In this document: positions 26,859 through 36,673 of the stretch, piece by piece
Layout: every line of letters begins with the position of its first letter
Numbering within the stretch: the first letter of the stretch is position 1
Source of the DNA: Hespellia sp.
GTDB taxonomy: Bacteria > Bacillota > Clostridia > Lachnospirales > Lachnospiraceae
Length of the DNA: 64,000 nucleotides
Direction: 5' to 3'
Assembly (NCBI GenBank): GCA_028693555.1
Contig: JAQUVD010000005.1
Location: 1 to 64,000, forward strand
The notes under the pieces: generated by a model
Databases searched by the model: none
Told to the model about the DNA's origin: nothing
The model's input: the letters and a program-made list of their open reading frames with translations, nothing else
Program-made: the position numbers and the translations under genes

Positions 26859-28046
26859 CTACTTGTATTCATCTGCCAGTTTTGCGAAAGCCGGCAATGA
26901 ATTTACAATTGTCTCGTGTGATACGCAGTATGCGATTCTCACATATCCGGGGCAGGCAAATGAGCTTCCCGGGACAATCAGAATATGATACTTTTTCGCT
27001 GCAGCAACGAATTGTTTTTCATCTGCTACCGGAGACTTCACGAACAGATAGAACGCACCCTGCGGCTTCGTACATTCGAACCCAAGTGCCTTTAATCCAT
27101 CATATAATGTCTCTCTGTTTCTGTCATAGAACGAGATATCCGTCTTTTCATTGATGCACTTTGCTACGACCTTCTGCTGAAGTGTCGGTGCATTTACAAA
27201 TCCAAGAATACGATTTGCGATATTCACCGCTCCAATCAATGTCTCACTATCTGTTACTTCATCCGGTACTACAAGATATCCGATACGTTCTCCCGGAAGT
27301 GATAACGATTTACTATAAGAATATCCTACAATTGTATTATCGTAATATTTTGTCAGATATGGTACTTCCACTCCGTCATATGCAAGTTCTCGATATGGCT
27401 CATCGGAAATGAGATAGATATCTGTACCGAATTCCTTCTGTTTTTTGTCCATGATTGCCGCCATCTGTTTGATTGTCTCTTCAGAGTATACGACACCAGT
27501 CGGATTATTCGGGTTATTGACGATGACTGCCTTTGTATTTGCAGTAATCTTCGTCTCGAACTCGTCTAACTTAGGCTGGAAGTCCACCGTGTTTGGTGAA
27601 ATTTCAACAACGACTCCGTCAAAATTACTGACATAGCTTCTGTATTCTACGAAATATGGTGCAAATACAATCACTTCATCTCCCGGATTTAAGAGGGCTT
27701 TTAAGATGACATTCAATCCGCCTGCGGCTCCGACTGTCATTGTGATATTATTTGCGGTAAACGCTGTGTCAAATCTCTTATTCAGTGACTTCGCAACCGT
27801 CTCTCTTACTTCCTCATACCCGGCATTGCTGTTCGTATAGCCGTGAAGAACAACCGGGTCTTCATTGTCAAGCAGTTCGCGGATTGCATCCTTTACTGCC
27901 GCCGGGGCTGCCACATTTGGATTTCCAAGACTGAAATCATAGACATTCTCCCTGCCAAATTCTTTCGCCATCTTGTTGCCTTCTTCAAACATTGCACGAA
28001 TTGCTGAATTGTTCGCAACCATCTTTTCCATTTTCTTTGAAATCAT
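26859..28046 (-). CDS. Class I/II pyridoxal-phosphate aminotransferase
   Basis: A 395-residue aspartate aminotransferase-family enzyme: DFSLGNPNVAAPAAV near residue 40, NNPNNPTGVVYS, DEPYRELAY, the PLP lysine in YSKSLSLPGERIGY and the substrate-binding arginine in VRIAYCVSHE. Such enzymes in Clostridia are usually annotated as aspartate or alanine aminotransferases; the substrate cannot be fixed from sequence. It precedes hisC on the same strand. Confidence 0.93.
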   Translation of the reverse strand: MISKKMEKMVANNSAIRAMFEEGNKMAKEFGRENVYDFSLGNPNVAAPAAVKDAIRELLDNEDPVVLHGYTNSNAGYEEVRETVAKSLNKRFDTAFTANNITMTVGAAGGLNVILKALLNPGDEVIVFAPYFVEYRSYVSNFDGVVVEISPNTVDFQPKLDEFETKITANTKAVIVNNPNNPTGVVYSEETIKQMAAIMDKKQKEFGTDIYLISDEPYRELAYDGVEVPYLTKYYDNTIVGYSYSKSLSLPGERIGYLVVPDEVTDSETLIGAVNIANRILGFVNAPTLQQKVVAKCINEKTDISFYDRNRETLYDGLKALGFECTKPQGAFYLFVKSPVADEKQFVAAAKKYHILIVPGSSFACPGYVRIAYCVSHETIVNSLPAFAKLADEYK

Positions 28047-28102
28047 GATATCTTCCTCTTTTCTCGTATATTTTAACTTTGTATTCTGTCAATGAACCAT
28101 TG

Positions 28103-29008
28103 TTATCTTTTGAAAACAGCAGTTCCCTTCTCCACTAAAAATGCTGGACGGTAAGATAATTTAGCTTTTCGAAGTCCTTCCGCTCCTGTATCATCCTCAC
28201 GGTTAATATACGTGTATCCTTCACATTCATGCTGGACGAACTGCTGATTGATCATCGGATACGCCCCTTCTACTTCTGCAAATGCTTTCTCAATATGGAC
28301 GATAAAGGTATCTTTCTCTGTCGCAGGCTCTCCCATTGTGAATGCAACAATCTTACCGTCTACACGGAGAAGCCCGCCGACAGAACCAAGTTCCTGAAAC
28401 AATCGCAGAGAATTCAGTGTCACACACATCTCGGAGTTCTTCTCTTCGTCATCCTCACAACCATTTTCTGTCCGCCACTGCAGTGCCATCTGAAAGCACT
28501 CTTCCACATTCTCATCGGAAATGCGCTCGTAACTCCAATTCTCACCGTGAAGTGCCATAAATTTGTTGATATGATTTCTCTTCCCATGTAACTTTTTTCC
28601 TGCCAATGTCGCAAGCTTTTCCCGTTCATATACATAGTCTGCCCAATCACGCTCATATGTGACCTCAAACTGTTCCGGATACCATTCTTCCAGCTTTGTA
28701 ACACGATTTTCCAGCATATTCACCAGCTTTAATGTTCTCCCGGCTTTTGCTTCCTGTGCACGCAAAAAATCAATCGCTTTCTTTACATCTTCCGGGTAAC
28801 CTGCCGGATAGGAATAGGTTCCTGAATCCGGTTCATTCTGAAAGACTAAGGTATTCTCTATAATTGCATACTGATCATAGTAATGTCTTGACCACAGATA
28901 GATGTTTACAAATGTTCCTTCACAGCTTCTCTGTGGATCTCGTTCCAGGTAGGAGGTGATCATTTCTTTATCTTCCAGCTCCGGTCTTTTAAATATTATA
29001 TCACTCAT
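28103..29008 (-). CDS. DUF2156 family protein (GNAT-like, LPG-synthase C-terminal domain)
   Basis: A 301-residue soluble protein matching the DUF2156 family, related to the acyl-tRNA-using domain of lysyl-phosphatidylglycerol synthase but without membrane segments. Characteristic are KLHGKRNHINKF and the two GNAT-like halves (VGGLLRVDGKIVAFTMGEP, YPMINQQFVQHE, INREDDTGAEGLRKAKLSY). The true acceptor is unknown. It stands alone between two transcription units. Confidence 0.88.
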   Translation of the reverse strand: MSDIIFKRPELEDKEMITSYLERDPQRSCEGTFVNIYLWSRHYYDQYAIIENTLVFQNEPDSGTYSYPAGYPEDVKKAIDFLRAQEAKAGRTLKLVNMLENRVTKLEEWYPEQFEVTYERDWADYVYEREKLATLAGKKLHGKRNHINKFMALHGENWSYERISDENVEECFQMALQWRTENGCEDDEEKNSEMCVTLNSLRLFQELGSVGGLLRVDGKIVAFTMGEPATEKDTFIVHIEKAFAEVEGAYPMINQQFVQHECEGYTYINREDDTGAEGLRKAKLSYRPAFLVEKGTAVFKR

Positions 29009-29069
29009 GTTTTTTCCTTCTCTTTGGGTATTACTTTATTTGCACATATTAGTCTATAGTATAACACAA

Positions 29070-29096
29070 AACGCAGCATCTTTTCAATGCTGCGTT
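29070..29096 (-). terminator. Terminator after prfA
   Basis: A 10-bp stem AACGCAGCAT/ATGCTGCGTT with an 7-nt loop, followed on the minus strand by TTTGTGTT, lies 20 nt after the prfA stop. Confidence 0.88.
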
Positions 29097-29115
29097 CATT
29101 CGTTTTCACTATTTC

Positions 29116-30189
29116 TTATTGTTCCTGCATATTTGACAGTTTTGCTGCCTGATCAGCTGCAATCAGACTGTCAATAATCTCATCCAGATCTCCACCCAGA
29201 ATCGAGTCCAATTTGTGAAGGGTCAATTTGATTCTATGATCTGTTACACGTCCCTGCGGGAAGTTGTACGTACGGATTTTCTCCGAACGGTCACCTGTTC
29301 CAACCTGACTTTTGCGAAGCTGAGCCTCTGCATCGTGCTGCTTTGCACATTCCAGGTCATATAATTTTGCACGCAATACTTTCAGTGCTTTATCTTTATT
29401 CTTAATCTGCGATTTCTCATCCTGACAGGAAATAACAATACCAGTTGGAATATGTGTCAATCGCACAGCAGAATCTGTTGTATTGACGCACTGTCCACCA
29501 TTGCCGGATGCACGGAATACATCAAATTTACAATCATTCATATCTAATTCCACATCGACTTCTTCCGCCTCCGGCATGATTGCAACCGTAATCGTTGATG
29601 TATGGATACGACCACCGCTCTCCGTCTCAGGAATTCGCTGCACACGATGTGTTCCCGATTCATATTTCAGGCGAGAATACGCTCCCTGTCCTGTAATCAT
29701 AAAGGAAGCATCCTTAAATCCTCCGATTCCATTTTCTGTGCAGGACATCATTTCGACCTTCCACCGTTTGCTCTCTGCATAATGAGCAAGCATGCGGTAA
29801 ATCTCTGCTGCAAATAATGCCGCTTCATCCCCGCCGGCACCCGCTCTGATTTCCACAATAACATTCTTATCATCGTTCGGGTCTTTTGGAAGAAGTAATA
29901 TTTTCAATTCTTTTTCCAATTCTTCGATCCTTGCTTTCGAATCATTCAGCTCTTCTTTCGCAAGCTCGCGCATCTCTTCATCTGATTCTTCACTGAGCAT
30001 TTCCAGTGAATCTTCAACGTTCTGCTTGCATTCTTTGTATTCTTTATAAGCCTCTACGATCGGAGCGAGGTCACTCTGTTCTTTCATGAGTGCCGTAAAT
30101 CTGGAACTGTTATTCGCCACATCCGGTTCCTGCAGTTCTCCCATAATTTCCTGATAACGGATCAGTAAATCCTCTAGCTTGTCAAACAT
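29116..30189 (-). CDS. prfA: Peptide chain release factor 1
   Basis: RF1 reads UAA/UAG and triggers peptide release. The 357-residue protein has the PxT stop-codon motif ([10 protein letters not shown]) and the catalytic GGQ at 231-233. The residue after GGQ is Cys, where most RF1 have His, followed by the normal VNTTDSAVR. The Gln is the methylation target of PrmC, encoded directly upstream in the same operon. Length is normal. Confidence 0.98.
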   Translation of the reverse strand: MFDKLEDLLIRYQEIMGELQEPDVANNSSRFTALMKEQSDLAPIVEAYKEYKECKQNVEDSLEMLSEESDEEMRELAKEELNDSKARIEELEKELKILLLPKDPNDDKNVIVEIRAGAGGDEAALFAAEIYRMLAHYAESKRWKVEMMSCTENGIGGFKDASFMITGQGAYSRLKYESGTHRVQRIPETESGGRIHTSTITVAIMPEAEEVDVELDMNDCKFDVFRASGNGGQCVNTTDSAVRLTHIPTGIVISCQDEKSQIKNKDKALKVLRAKLYDLECAKQHDAEAQLRKSQVGTGDRSEKIRTYNFPQGRVTDHRIKLTLHKLDSILGGDLDEIIDSLIAADQAAKLSNMQEQ

Positions 30190-30249
30190 ATCTATCTCCT
30201 TTATCTATTTCCAACCAAATCCATCCGGTTCTCCTGATGAAAAACTTTC

Positions 30250-31098
30250 CTAACAATTGTACACACCTATCACTACGCGGTCAAGCCCCGCAAGATCTTT
30301 CTTCACAACAATATCTGAAAATCCTGCCTTTTCCATTAATTCACTCACCGCTTTTCCCTGATCACAACCAATTTCAAACAAAAGTCTCCCTTTCGCTTTT
30401 AGATAACGCCTGCTCTCATTGACGATTCCACGGTAAAAGTAAAGTCCATCCGCTTTCCCGTCCAGTGCGATAAACGGGTCATGCAGCTTTACCTCAGCCT
30501 GCAGTCCCTCAATCACGTCTGTTCTGATATAAGGAGGATTTGAAACAATCATATCAAATGTGCCTTTTACATTTTCAAACAAATCGCTCTGTAAAAACGA
30601 AACCTCCGCATTCAGATTCTTTGCATTCTCTTCTGCTACATCCAATGCTTCACGCGATAAATCTACGCCCGTGAATACTGCATTCTTTAATTTATTTTTT
30701 TTTGCTTCCTCTGCAAGACTTACAATAATACAGCCCGATCCCGTACACATGTCAAGGACCTCACATTCCGACTGCAGATACTGCATGGCTTCCTCTACCA
30801 GACACTCCGTATCCTGTCTCGGAATCAGTACATGTTCATTCACACGAAATGTCAGTCCCATGAATTCCTGCACACCTGTGATATGCTGAAGTGGAATACG
30901 CCTGCTGCGTCTTTCAATGTCTGCATGATAAATTTCCCACTGTTCTTGTGGCATCTCCTCCGCGCCGTGTAAAAAATACGCAGAACGACTCAGCCCGGTT
31001 CTATGTTCCAACAACAGCCACGCATCAATTGCAGCCTCAGCAATCCCCGCGCCGCTTAGCTTGTCAGTCCCATAGGTTATCGCTTCTTTGTATGTCAT
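30250..31098 (-). CDS. prmC: Release factor glutamine N5-methyltransferase PrmC
   Basis: PrmC methylates the GGQ glutamine of RF1 and RF2. The 282-residue protein has an N-terminal helical RF-binding domain and a SAM domain with VLDMCTGSGCIIVSLAEE, and the diagnostic IVSNPPYIRTD. It overlaps the upstream yqhQ gene by four bases and is followed by prfA, its substrate gene. Confidence 0.97.
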   Translation of the reverse strand: MTYKEAITYGTDKLSGAGIAEAAIDAWLLLEHRTGLSRSAYFLHGAEEMPQEQWEIYHADIERRSRRIPLQHITGVQEFMGLTFRVNEHVLIPRQDTECLVEEAMQYLQSECEVLDMCTGSGCIIVSLAEEAKKNKLKNAVFTGVDLSREALDVAEENAKNLNAEVSFLQSDLFENVKGTFDMIVSNPPYIRTDVIEGLQAEVKLHDPFIALDGKADGLYFYRGIVNESRRYLKAKGRLLFEIGCDQGKAVSELMEKAGFSDIVVKKDLAGLDRVVIGVYNC

Positions 31099-32039
31099 AG
31101 CGATTCCTCAAATGCCTTCCAGTCAAATACTGCCTCGACTGCAGTAATCGCAACCTCAATCATATCATCTTCCGGTTCTTTTGTCGTCAGCTTCTGTGTC
31201 CATAGCCCCGGTTTGCTAAGTAAGCCAACAATCGGATTTTCGCTGCATCCCGCCCATTTAATAATCTCGTAGGAGATACCTGCAATCAGTGGAAATAATG
31301 CAATCCGCACAATCACGCGCAGCCACAGCGTATCAATATGGATGAACATGCCCACCAGAATACTAATGATGACAACAAAAAGCAAGAAACTTGTTCCACA
31401 TCGCTTATGCTGTCTCGAACTCCTGCGGACATTTTCTACTGTAAGTGGCAGTCCGTGTTCAATGCAGTTGATACATTTATGCTCTGCTCCGTGATACATA
31501 AATACCCTCTGGATATCTTTCATTCTGGAAATGAGCAGAATATAACCGATAAAGATCAATACCTTTAACACCCCTTCGATTACTGCCCGGCCCGTATATC
31601 CGTGGATGAATCCTTTTGTAAGAGCCACCTTGGCAACGTAAGACGGAAGCACGGTGAATAGTGCAATCACAATAATAAGCGACAGAAAAATTGTACCACC
31701 CATAATCAGGTTTTCTGTTTTTTCCTCTTTCTTCTTCGCGACTTCCAATTCTTCGCTGCTCATCTGTTTTTTCTCTTCTGATTCTTCTTCCTCTTCGTCA
31801 AAAAAACTGGCTGAAAAGCTCAATGTGCTCATTCCAAGAATCATAGAGTCAATAAAATTAAACACGCCTCTGACAAAAGGAATCTTCGTCAACTGCGGCC
31901 ATGGACAAAAGCTTTTATATGTATCCACTTTCACTTCAATTGTCTGATCCGGCTTTCTGACTGCCACTGCATAGGACTCCTTATTTTTCATCATAATTCC
32001 TTCTAGTACAGCCTGTCCGCCTATATTTGATGATTTCAT
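31095..32039 (-). CDS. yqhQ: YqhQ-like DUF1385 membrane protein
   Basis: A 314-residue DUF1385 protein. The N-terminal GGQAVLEGIMMKN motif, a middle FVRGVFNFIDSMILG segment and several hydrophobic helices (about 120-145, 150-180, 210-250) define the family; YHGAEHKCINCIEHG and RRSSRQHKRCGTSF are conserved polar loops with possible metal-binding His/Cys. The function is unknown. The start at 32039 (MKSSNIGG) follows GAGGT. Placement between rpmE and prmC is common in Clostridia. Confidence 0.92.
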   Translation of the reverse strand: MKSSNIGGQAVLEGIMMKNKESYAVAVRKPDQTIEVKVDTYKSFCPWPQLTKIPFVRGVFNFIDSMILGMSTLSFSASFFDEEEEESEEKKQMSSEELEVAKKKEEKTENLIMGGTIFLSLIIVIALFTVLPSYVAKVALTKGFIHGYTGRAVIEGVLKVLIFIGYILLISRMKDIQRVFMYHGAEHKCINCIEHGLPLTVENVRRSSRQHKRCGTSFLLFVVIISILVGMFIHIDTLWLRVIVRIALFPLIAGISYEIIKWAGCSENPIVGLLSKPGLWTQKLTTKEPEDDMIEVAITAVEAVFDWKAFEESL

Positions 32040-32074
32040 ATTGTACCTCAATATTTCAATATTTTTTTATAAAA

Positions 32075-32111
32075 CAAGAACAGGCTGAGATAAGTTCATT
32101 ACCTCAGCCTG
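32075..32111 (-). terminator. Terminator after rpmE
   Basis: A stem CAGGCTGAGATAA/TTACCTCAGCCTG of about 12 bp with a short loop, followed on the minus strand by TTCTTGTTTTAT. It lies 14 nt after the rpmE stop and 36 nt before yqhQ. Confidence 0.8.
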
Positions 32112-32124
32112 CAACATTTGATTC

Positions 32125-32331
32125 TTATTTGTCCTGAATGCCGTATTTCTTGTTAAACTTATCAACACGACCACGAGCCTGATTAGCTTTCTGCTGACCT
32201 GTGTAGAATGGATGACACTTTGAACAGATTTCTACGTGGATTGATTCATTTGTAGATCCTGTTGTAAATGTGTTACCGCAGTTACAAGTTACTGTTGCCT
32301 GATGATATTCTGGATGTATTCCTTCTCTCAT
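32125..32331 (-). CDS. rpmE: 50S ribosomal protein L31 (zinc-binding type)
   Basis: A 68-residue L31 with the zinc-ribbon cysteines CNC near residue 16-18 and CSKC near 36-39, marking the Zn-containing (C+) paralogue. The start at 32331 (MREGIHPEY) is preferred because AGAGGT lies upstream; the GTG three codons earlier overlaps that site. It follows rho, as in Bacillus. Confidence 0.97.
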   Translation of the reverse strand: MREGIHPEYHQATVTCNCGNTFTTGSTNESIHVEICSKCHPFYTGQQKANQARGRVDKFNKKYGIQDK

Positions 32332-32427
32332 GTTTTTCACCTCTCTATTTTTAATATTGTCTTAAATTTCTTATTCATAAACAGCTTGTTTATTGTATCA
32401 TAACTATTTTTCATTTGCAAGGGATTT

Positions 32428-33813
32428 TTAAATGAATTTTTGTTTTCTTACTTTTGCAACTAATTCGGCATTCGAACTGGTTCTCGCAAACATATTCAAT
32501 AGATTGTCCGCTGAGTCTTCTGCCTTCATTCCATTTAAGCCTTTTCTCATAATATTCACAGCTTCCAGCTCCTCTTTTGATAAGAGCAGATCTTCTTTTC
32601 TTGTGCTGGATTTCAATAAATCGATTGCAGGGAAAATTCTCCGCTCCTGCAGCTTACGATCGAGAACGAGTTCCATATTACCTGTGCCCTTAAACTCTTC
32701 ATACACAACATCGTCCATCTTGCTTCCCGTCTCTACAAGTGCTGTGGCTAAAATGGTAAGACTGCCACCCTCTCTCATATTTCTAGCTGCACCAAAGAAT
32801 CGTTTTGGCATGTGAAGTGCTGCTGGGTCAAGACCACCGGACAAAGTTCTTCCTGATGGCGGAACCGTCAGGTTATATGCCCGTGCAAGTCGTGTGATAC
32901 TATCAAGCAGAATCATAACATCTTTTCCATGCTCAACCAGACGTTTTGCACGCTCGATTACCATCTCTGATACTCGTTTGTGATGTTCCGGAAGCTCATC
33001 AAATGTCGAATAGATTACTTCTACATTTGGTCCCTCAATTGCCTCTTTGATATCTGTGACCTCTTCCGGGCGCTCATCAATGAGCAGGATAAGAAGGTGC
33101 ATGTCCCGCTCCTGTCTCTTGACAGACAATGCAATTTCTTTTAGCAGCGTTGTCTTACCAGCCTTTGGTGGAGACACGATCATGCCACGCTGACCCTTAC
33201 CGATTGGAGAAATCAGATCTACAATTCTCATTGCCGTTGTACTCTTTTCATTTTCCAGATAGATTCTCTTATTCGGGAAAATTGGTGTCAGATTTTCAAA
33301 GCTCGGTCTCTGAGCTGCAACTGATGGACGCATTCCATTCACCGTTGTCAAATATAATAATGCAGAAAATTTCTCCTGCTGCGTTTTAATTCTGGTATTG
33401 CCGACAATAATATCTCCAGTCTTGAGGTTGAATCTGCGAATCTGAGACGGTGATACATAGACATCATTCTCACCAGGCAGATAATTCTCACAACGGATAA
33501 ATCCATATCCGTCCTGAAGCACTTCCAGGATTCCATCCGCTGTTGTTCCACTGTCCAGCTGTTCTACATCTGTCGTCTCTTTCTTTTCGCTTTTTTCATT
33601 CTTATCGCCCTGCATCTCTTCTCTCGTTGCAGAAGCACGCACTTCTTCTTTGGCTTCCTCTTTCGCTTTCTTATATTCGTCCTCTTTGTCCAGCTCCAGC
33701 ATTGCTTCGATCAGTTCTGTCTTTTTGAGTGCCGAGACCCCCTTCATATCTCTTGCTTTTGCCAGCTCCCGCAATGTTTTTAACGGTAATGACTCATATT
33801 TTTCTTTATTCAT
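32428..33813 (-). CDS. rho: Transcription termination factor Rho
   Basis: Rho is the hexameric RNA helicase for factor-dependent termination. The 461-residue protein has the N-terminal helix bundle (LKTLRELAKARDMKG), a charged linker of about 50 residues rich in Glu/Lys (41-90), the cold-shock-like RNA-binding domain (about 93-160), and the ATPase core with Walker A PPKAGKTT at 215-222 and Walker B LLIDERPEEV. The linker insertion is typical of clostridial Rho. An upstream -10 TATAAT candidate lies near 33914. Confidence 0.98.
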   Translation of the reverse strand: MNKEKYESLPLKTLRELAKARDMKGVSALKKTELIEAMLELDKEDEYKKAKEEAKEEVRASATREEMQGDKNEKSEKKETTDVEQLDSGTTADGILEVLQDGYGFIRCENYLPGENDVYVSPSQIRRFNLKTGDIIVGNTRIKTQQEKFSALLYLTTVNGMRPSVAAQRPSFENLTPIFPNKRIYLENEKSTTAMRIVDLISPIGKGQRGMIVSPPKAGKTTLLKEIALSVKRQERDMHLLILLIDERPEEVTDIKEAIEGPNVEVIYSTFDELPEHHKRVSEMVIERAKRLVEHGKDVMILLDSITRLARAYNLTVPPSGRTLSGGLDPAALHMPKRFFGAARNMREGGSLTILATALVETGSKMDDVVYEEFKGTGNMELVLDRKLQERRIFPAIDLLKSSTRKEDLLLSKEELEAVNIMRKGLNGMKAEDSADNLLNMFARTSSNAELVAKVRKQKFI

Positions 33814-33969
33814 GTGTTTCTACTTCCTTTCTATTTCAGCTAATATCTTTATTCTTAAATTTTCAACGGGAAACTTTGTCTGAATCGACTCACTCGAAAT
33901 ATGGGCATATTATACACTACTTTTCCAAAAATGAAAAGTGCAGAAAAAAATATTAATTGTTTTCACAAA

Positions 33970-34896
33970 TTATTCACAATTGTACTTCTGTCCCTGCCAG
34001 ACATCTTTTCTCTTCAATTCATGCTGAAGTGTATTTAATACGGTTCGTTTCCTGCTGCTCCAGAGCGGTGCAATCAGCAGTTCTCTGGGTCCATCACCCG
34101 TCAGCCTGTGAATCACGATGTCAGGTCTGAGTTTTGCAATGCATTCCTCAAGCAGCTCAATATATTCCTCCATCGTAGGAATGTAAAAAGGACTTTTCTC
34201 ATACTCTGATGCCAGATCTGTATCCTTCAGCACATGCAACAGCTGAAGTTTGACTCCCTGTATATCTGATTTGTTCAGATACTGCAGTGTTTCAAGAACT
34301 TCTGCTTTCCCCTCACCCGGAAGAAATAAAATCACATGTACAATTACAGTTATTCCAAGTTTTCTCAAATCGTCCACCGCCCGGTCGAACACCGAAAGCT
34401 GATAACCTCTTCGAATATATTTCGCACTTTTTTCATGAATCGTCTGCAGGCCAAGTTCTACCCAGACCGGTTTGATTTGATTAACCTCTTCCAGAAGCTT
34501 TAAAACTTCTCTCCCCAGACAGTCTGGCCTCGTCGCGATCGAGATAACCTTCACATCCGGATCAGCCGCAGCTTCCATATAGATTTTGCGCAAATGCTCT
34601 ATCGGTCCATAGGTATTCGTAAATGCTTGAAAATAAGCAATGAATGCCTTGATTGGACGTTTGCTGCGCAATTCTTCTTTTCCCTTCTCCAACTGAATAG
34701 ATATCGACTGCTCCGCCAAGCCCGCAAAATCCCCTGAGCCCTTACTGCTGCAGAAGATACATCCGCCACTGCCTACGGTCCCATCTCTATTCGGACAAGT
34801 CATACCTCCATTCAATGTGATTTTATACAATTTCTCACCATAGGTATGTCTGCACTCATAGTCTAGTGAATGATAGCGTTTCTCATCCCACTGCAT
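33970..34896 (-). CDS. TIGR01212-family radical SAM protein (YtqA-like)
   Basis: A 308-residue radical SAM protein of the YtqA/YhcC type. The cluster motif is extended, CPNRDGTVGSGGCIFC, with the family pattern C-x11-C-x2-C; SSKGSGDFAG, FQAFTNTYGP and ELGLQT follow. It is an unassigned member, related to Elp3-like SAM enzymes, probably acting on RNA. The start at 34896 (MQWDEKRYHS) follows AGGGAAG, and a 19-residue longer frame adds only a basic, non-conserved stretch. Divergent from the DUF4364 gene. Confidence 0.9.
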   Translation of the reverse strand: MQWDEKRYHSLDYECRHTYGEKLYKITLNGGMTCPNRDGTVGSGGCIFCSSKGSGDFAGLAEQSISIQLEKGKEELRSKRPIKAFIAYFQAFTNTYGPIEHLRKIYMEAAADPDVKVISIATRPDCLGREVLKLLEEVNQIKPVWVELGLQTIHEKSAKYIRRGYQLSVFDRAVDDLRKLGITVIVHVILFLPGEGKAEVLETLQYLNKSDIQGVKLQLLHVLKDTDLASEYEKSPFYIPTMEEYIELLEECIAKLRPDIVIHRLTGDGPRELLIAPLWSSRKRTVLNTLQHELKRKDVWQGQKYNCE

Positions 34897-34965
34897 TTTT
34901 CTTCCCTGCTTTCTTAATTTCTTTCTGCACGAAGTATAGCATACTTTATACAAACGGTGTCATGA

Positions 34966-34994
34966 TTGACATTAATTTTTCAAAATGTTACTAT
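34966..34994 (+). promoter_or_regulatory. SigA promoter of the DUF4364 gene
   Basis: TTGACA (34966-34971), 17-nt spacer, TACTAT (34989-34994), 33 nt before the start codon. Confidence 0.75.
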
Positions 34995-35026
34995 TTATCA
35001 TATCTTAGATAGAAGAAGGAGTACAA

Positions 35027-35539
35027 ATGAGCGAAACATTTACTTTATATAAATTAATTGTATTATATATGTTGCAAAAGGTGGACTTTCCACTCACGAC
35101 AGCACAGATTTCAGAATTTATTCTCGACCAGGGCTACACCACTTATTTTACTCTGCAGGAAGCACTGTCGGAGATGGTAGACTCTGATCTGATCCAGACA
35201 GAAACCACACACAACCGTACATTGTACAATCTGACAGAAGCCGGTGCCGAGACGGTCACATTCTTTCAGAATAAGATCTCTCCGGCAATCCGCGATGATA
35301 TCAAACAGTTTTTAAAGGAAAAAGAATATGATTTAAAAGAAGAAGTCGCAGTCAAAGCTGACTTCTACGAAAATACCAAGCACGAATACGAGGTTCGCTG
35401 CCAGATTGTCGAAGAAGGGTATAGCATCATCGACTTGAAACTAATCGTTCCAACCAAGTCCGAAGCAGAGGCCATTGCTGAGAATTGGGACAAAAAAAAT
35501 CAGGAAATTTACACTTCCTTGATGACACAATTATTGTAG
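35027..35539 (+). CDS. DUF4364 family winged-helix protein
   Basis: A 170-residue protein of the clostridial DUF4364 family. Residues 1-75 read as a winged helix (YKLIVLYMLQKVDFPLTTAQISEFILDQ, LQEALSEMVDSDLIQ, NRTLYNLTEAG), similar to PadR/MarR-like domains; the C-terminal half is a helix plus beta sheet of unknown function. It is probably a DNA-binding regulator but its target is not known. AAGGAG precedes the ATG. It has its own promoter and no clear terminator before the convergent FMN oxidoreductase gene. Confidence 0.9.
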   Translation: MSETFTLYKLIVLYMLQKVDFPLTTAQISEFILDQGYTTYFTLQEALSEMVDSDLIQTETTHNRTLYNLTEAGAETVTFFQNKISPAIRDDIKQFLKEKEYDLKEEVAVKADFYENTKHEYEVRCQIVEEGYSIIDLKLIVPTKSEAEAIAENWDKKNQEIYTSLMTQLL

Positions 35540-35593
35540 TTATGATTTTGTGTAGAGTCAAAAGCTCACGCCTTTAGCAGTCAGGGCATTGGA

Positions 35594-36610
35594 TTACAAT
35601 CTAACCATCGCCCCATTAATCTCACTCAATGAATGTGCCCCGCACATTTTCATGGTGTCTGCCAGTTCTGCACCGATTTTGTCCGTATATATTTTGACAC
35701 CTTCCGCACCTCCACCGTATACCGCACTCACATAAGGTCTTGCAATTATAACCGCATCCGCTCCCATTGCCAGTGCTTTAAAGACATCTGTTCCGCTGCG
35801 GATTCCTCCATCCACGAATATCTTCATACTTCCATCAACTACCTTCGCAATCTCTGACAGAACCTCAGCAGTTGCAGGACATTGGTCTAATACACGTCCT
35901 CCATGATTTGAGACTACGATAGCTGCCGCACCTGCCTCTTTTGCCTTGAGTGCCGCCTGTGGTGTCATAATTCCTTTCACAATAAAAGGAACACCTGCTT
36001 CTTCTATTGCCGCCTTCAATTCACCCACTGTCTTGCTCCCCGCAGGCGGTGTTAAATTCTGAAGAAAAGGAAGCCCTGCAGCATCAATATCCATCGCTAC
36101 AGCAAATGGTTTTGCCGCTCTCACTAACGCGAATTTTTCTTTTAACGTTTCATCATCCCACGGTTTTACGGTAGGAACTCCTGCCCCTTTGCAATTTGCA
36201 ATCGCTCTTGTAGCTGCCACCATCACATCCGCATCTGTACCGTCTCCGGTAAATGCCGCAATTCCCGCCTCAGCACAGGCAGCAACCAGGATATCGTTAT
36301 ATTCCATATCACTGTATTTGTCCCCATAATGAAGCTTAACAGCACCTACCGGACCCGCAAAAATTGGATAGCTGAATGTTTTCCCGAATAGATCAAGACT
36401 GGTATCCACTGGTCTGTTTTCACTGATCGTATCCATGTTGATACGGATTTCCTGCCATTTTTCGTAATTGCGTATTGCTGTGTCTCCTACTCCTTTTGCT
36501 CCGGGTCCGGGCATTTGATTCTTACACACCTTTCCATTGCAAATATCGCACGCCTTGCAATATGGTCCCATACATGTTTTTGCATGACTCATCATTTCGT
36601 TGTAATTCAT
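35594..36610 (-). CDS. FMN-dependent alpha-hydroxy-acid oxidoreductase with Cys-rich N-terminus
   Basis: A TIM-barrel flavoprotein of the L-lactate/glycolate oxidase family, 338 residues. The FMN and substrate-binding core is present: YPIFAGPVGAV near 81-91, catalytic His236 and Arg239 in VSNHGGRVLDQ, and FVDGGIRSGTDVFKALAMGA. The N-terminus carries five cysteines at 13, 18, 21, 24 and 29 (C-x4-C-x2-C-x2-C-x4-C), not found in classical lactate oxidases and suggestive of a metal or Fe-S site, perhaps for electron transfer in an anaerobe. The substrate is unknown. It has a good ribosome site and no obvious operon partner. Confidence 0.88.
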   Translation of the reverse strand: MNYNEMMSHAKTCMGPYCKACDICNGKVCKNQMPGPGAKGVGDTAIRNYEKWQEIRINMDTISENRPVDTSLDLFGKTFSYPIFAGPVGAVKLHYGDKYSDMEYNDILVAACAEAGIAAFTGDGTDADVMVAATRAIANCKGAGVPTVKPWDDETLKEKFALVRAAKPFAVAMDIDAAGLPFLQNLTPPAGSKTVGELKAAIEEAGVPFIVKGIMTPQAALKAKEAGAAAIVVSNHGGRVLDQCPATAEVLSEIAKVVDGSMKIFVDGGIRSGTDVFKALAMGADAVIIARPYVSAVYGGGAEGVKIYTDKIGAELADTMKMCGAHSLSEINGAMVRL

Positions 36611-36673
36611 TCTAATCTCCCTCTTATCCTCATCATTCTACGTTCAAAACTAATTCTATACTTGTTCTGAAAC

